A DNA stretch of 6,941 bases from an uncultured cyanobacterium. GTDB lineage: Bacteria > Cyanobacteriota > Cyanobacteriia > PCC-6307 > Cyanobiaceae. The stretch is taken from assembly GCA_903928835.1 (NCBI GenBank), contig CAIYSK010000076.1, positions 1 through 6,941 on the forward strand, read 5' to 3'. The stretch's first letter is position 1; the number at the start of each line of letters is the position of its first letter. The notes beneath the pieces were generated by a model that saw only the letters and a list, made by a program, of their open reading frames with translations, was not told where the DNA came from and ran no database searches. Below, piece by piece: positions 6,041 through 6,941 of this stretch. The position numbers and the translations under genes were made by a program.

Positions 6041-6941
6041 CTCAAGCCCGCAAGCGCCGAGTCTTCCCCTTCACCGCCATCGTGGGGCAGGAGGAGATGA
6101 AGCTGGCCCTTCTCCTCAACGTGATTGATCCGCGCATTGGCGGCGTGATGATCATGGGAGATCGGGGCACGGGCAAATCCACCACGATTCGAGCCCTCGC
6201 CGACCTGCTCCCCGACATCGATGTGGTGGCCGGCGACCCTTACAACAGCTCCCCCTCAGACCCAGACCTCCAGAGCACCGAGGTGCACCTCAGGGCCGAA
6301 CAGGGAGAGGGGCTCGCCACCGAAAAACGCCAGGTGCCCATGGTCGATCTCCCCCTGGGGGCCACGGAAGATCGCCTCTGCGGCACGATCGATATTGAGA
6401 AAGCCCTGAGTGAGGGGATTCGGGCCTTTGAACCGGGCCTGTTGGCCAAGGCCAACCGGGGCCTGCTTTATGTGGATGAGGTGAATCTGCTCGACGATCA
6501 CCTGGTCGACGTGCTGCTGGATTCAGCTGCTTCGGGCTGGAACACCGTGGAGCGCGAAGGGGTGTCGGTGCGCCACCCTGCAAGGTTTGTGCTGATTGGA
6601 TCGGGCAACCCGGAGGAAGGGGAACTCCGCCCCCAGCTCTTGGATCGCTTCGGCATGAGCGTGGAAGTGCGCACCGTGCGGGATCCCGAGCTGCGGGTTC
6701 AGGTGGTGGATCAACGCACCAGCTTTGACAACGATCCTGACAGCTTCAATAACGCCGTTCAGGGCACCCAGGATGCGCTGCAGGCCAGGGTTGTCGAGGC
6801 CCAAAACCGCCTGGGCCAGGTGGTGATTGACGACGACCTGCGCATTCGAATCTCCGCGGTGTGTGGCGAGCTCGACGTGGATGGCCTGCGCGGTGACATC
6901 GTCACCAACCGGGCGGCCCGGGCCCTGGCAGCCTTTGAACG
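6037..6941 (+). CDS. chlI: Magnesium chelatase ATPase subunit I, ChlI (5' part, partial)
   Basis: 301 codons are visible before the window ends, about 60 short of the usual length of roughly 360. ChlI is the AAA+ ATPase that with ChlD and ChlH inserts Mg2+ into protoporphyrin IX, the first committed step of chlorophyll synthesis. The sequence shows [13 protein letters not shown] (10-22), Walker [10 protein letters not shown] (41-49), [20 protein letters not shown] (105-124), Walker [11 protein letters not shown] (143-152), sensor region [19 protein letters not shown] (188-206) and the second-domain [20 protein letters not shown] (277-296). GTG 6037 is used because it is just before the conserved FPFTAIVGQ; it overlaps the preceding TGA (GTGA), leaving a 9-residue leader. 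No Shine-Dalgarno site is seen. The 3' end lies outside the window. Confidence 0.97.
   Translation, partial: MTQARKRRVFPFTAIVGQEEMKLALLLNVIDPRIGGVMIMGDRGTGKSTTIRALADLLPDIDVVAGDPYNSSPSDPDLQSTEVHLRAEQGEGLATEKRQVPMVDLPLGATEDRLCGTIDIEKALSEGIRAFEPGLLAKANRGLLYVDEVNLLDDHLVDVLLDSAASGWNTVEREGVSVRHPARFVLIGSGNPEEGELRPQLLDRFGMSVEVRTVRDPELRVQVVDQRTSFDNDPDSFNNAVQGTQDALQARVVEAQNRLGQVVIDDDLRIRISAVCGELDVDGLRGDIVTNRAARALAAFE

Noticed and set aside
6037..6941. Thioredoxin control of ChlI through a disulfide, prompted by trxA in the same window
   Set aside because: In plant CHLI the regulatory pair, as I recall it, uses a Cys just after the GQ(D/E)EMKL segment and the Cys in EDR(V/L)CGT. Here the first position is Ala24 and only Cys115 remains, so the plant-type disulfide cannot form.

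Overview
The window is a GC-rich, gene-dense stretch of a cyanobacterial chromosome. Four genes place it: petG (a cytochrome b6f subunit), cytM (cytochrome cM), chlI (Mg-chelatase ATPase) and a DUF3370-type exported protein. High GC with G/C at most third codon positions, short gaps, several GTG starts, weak Shine-Dalgarno sequences and no GCGATCGC (HIP1) octamer seen by eye all suggest a picocyanobacterium of the Synechococcus/Cyanobium kind. That taxonomic call is inference. No mobile element, RNA gene or CRISPR array was found; this is essentially core-genome content.

Layout. Bases 1-368 are the 3' end of a GuaB3-type IMP dehydrogenase family gene, followed by a strong intrinsic terminator (422-443). 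A regulatory gap with a second perfect hairpin (453-479) and a candidate extended -10 precedes trxA (551-874, m-type thioredoxin). Next come hisH (936-1556, histidine synthesis) and rsmD (1570-2193, 16S rRNA methyltransferase). The small petG gene (2140-2253) lies on the minus strand, and its 3' end overlaps the end of rsmD by 54 nt with codons exactly in register. Divergent from petG is a plus-strand run: cytM (start about 2329, end 2751), a TrmJ/SpoU-family RNA methyltransferase (2753-3532), a membrane-anchored class A beta-lactamase-like serine hydrolase (3564-4631), a DUF3370 secreted protein (4628-6040) and chlI (6037 to the window edge).

How the genes fit together. The plus-strand genes from cytM to chlI are separated by 1 bp, 31 bp, an ATGA overlap and a GTGA overlap, so they are probably one transcription unit with translational coupling. 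It combines electron transport (cytM), RNA modification, two envelope proteins and the first step of chlorophyll synthesis (chlI). Points worth a second look are the missing Glu166 equivalent in the serine hydrolase, the in-register antisense overlap of rsmD and petG, the hairpins before trxA, and the coupling of two poorly understood envelope genes to chlI. I found no clear case of a wholly new system.
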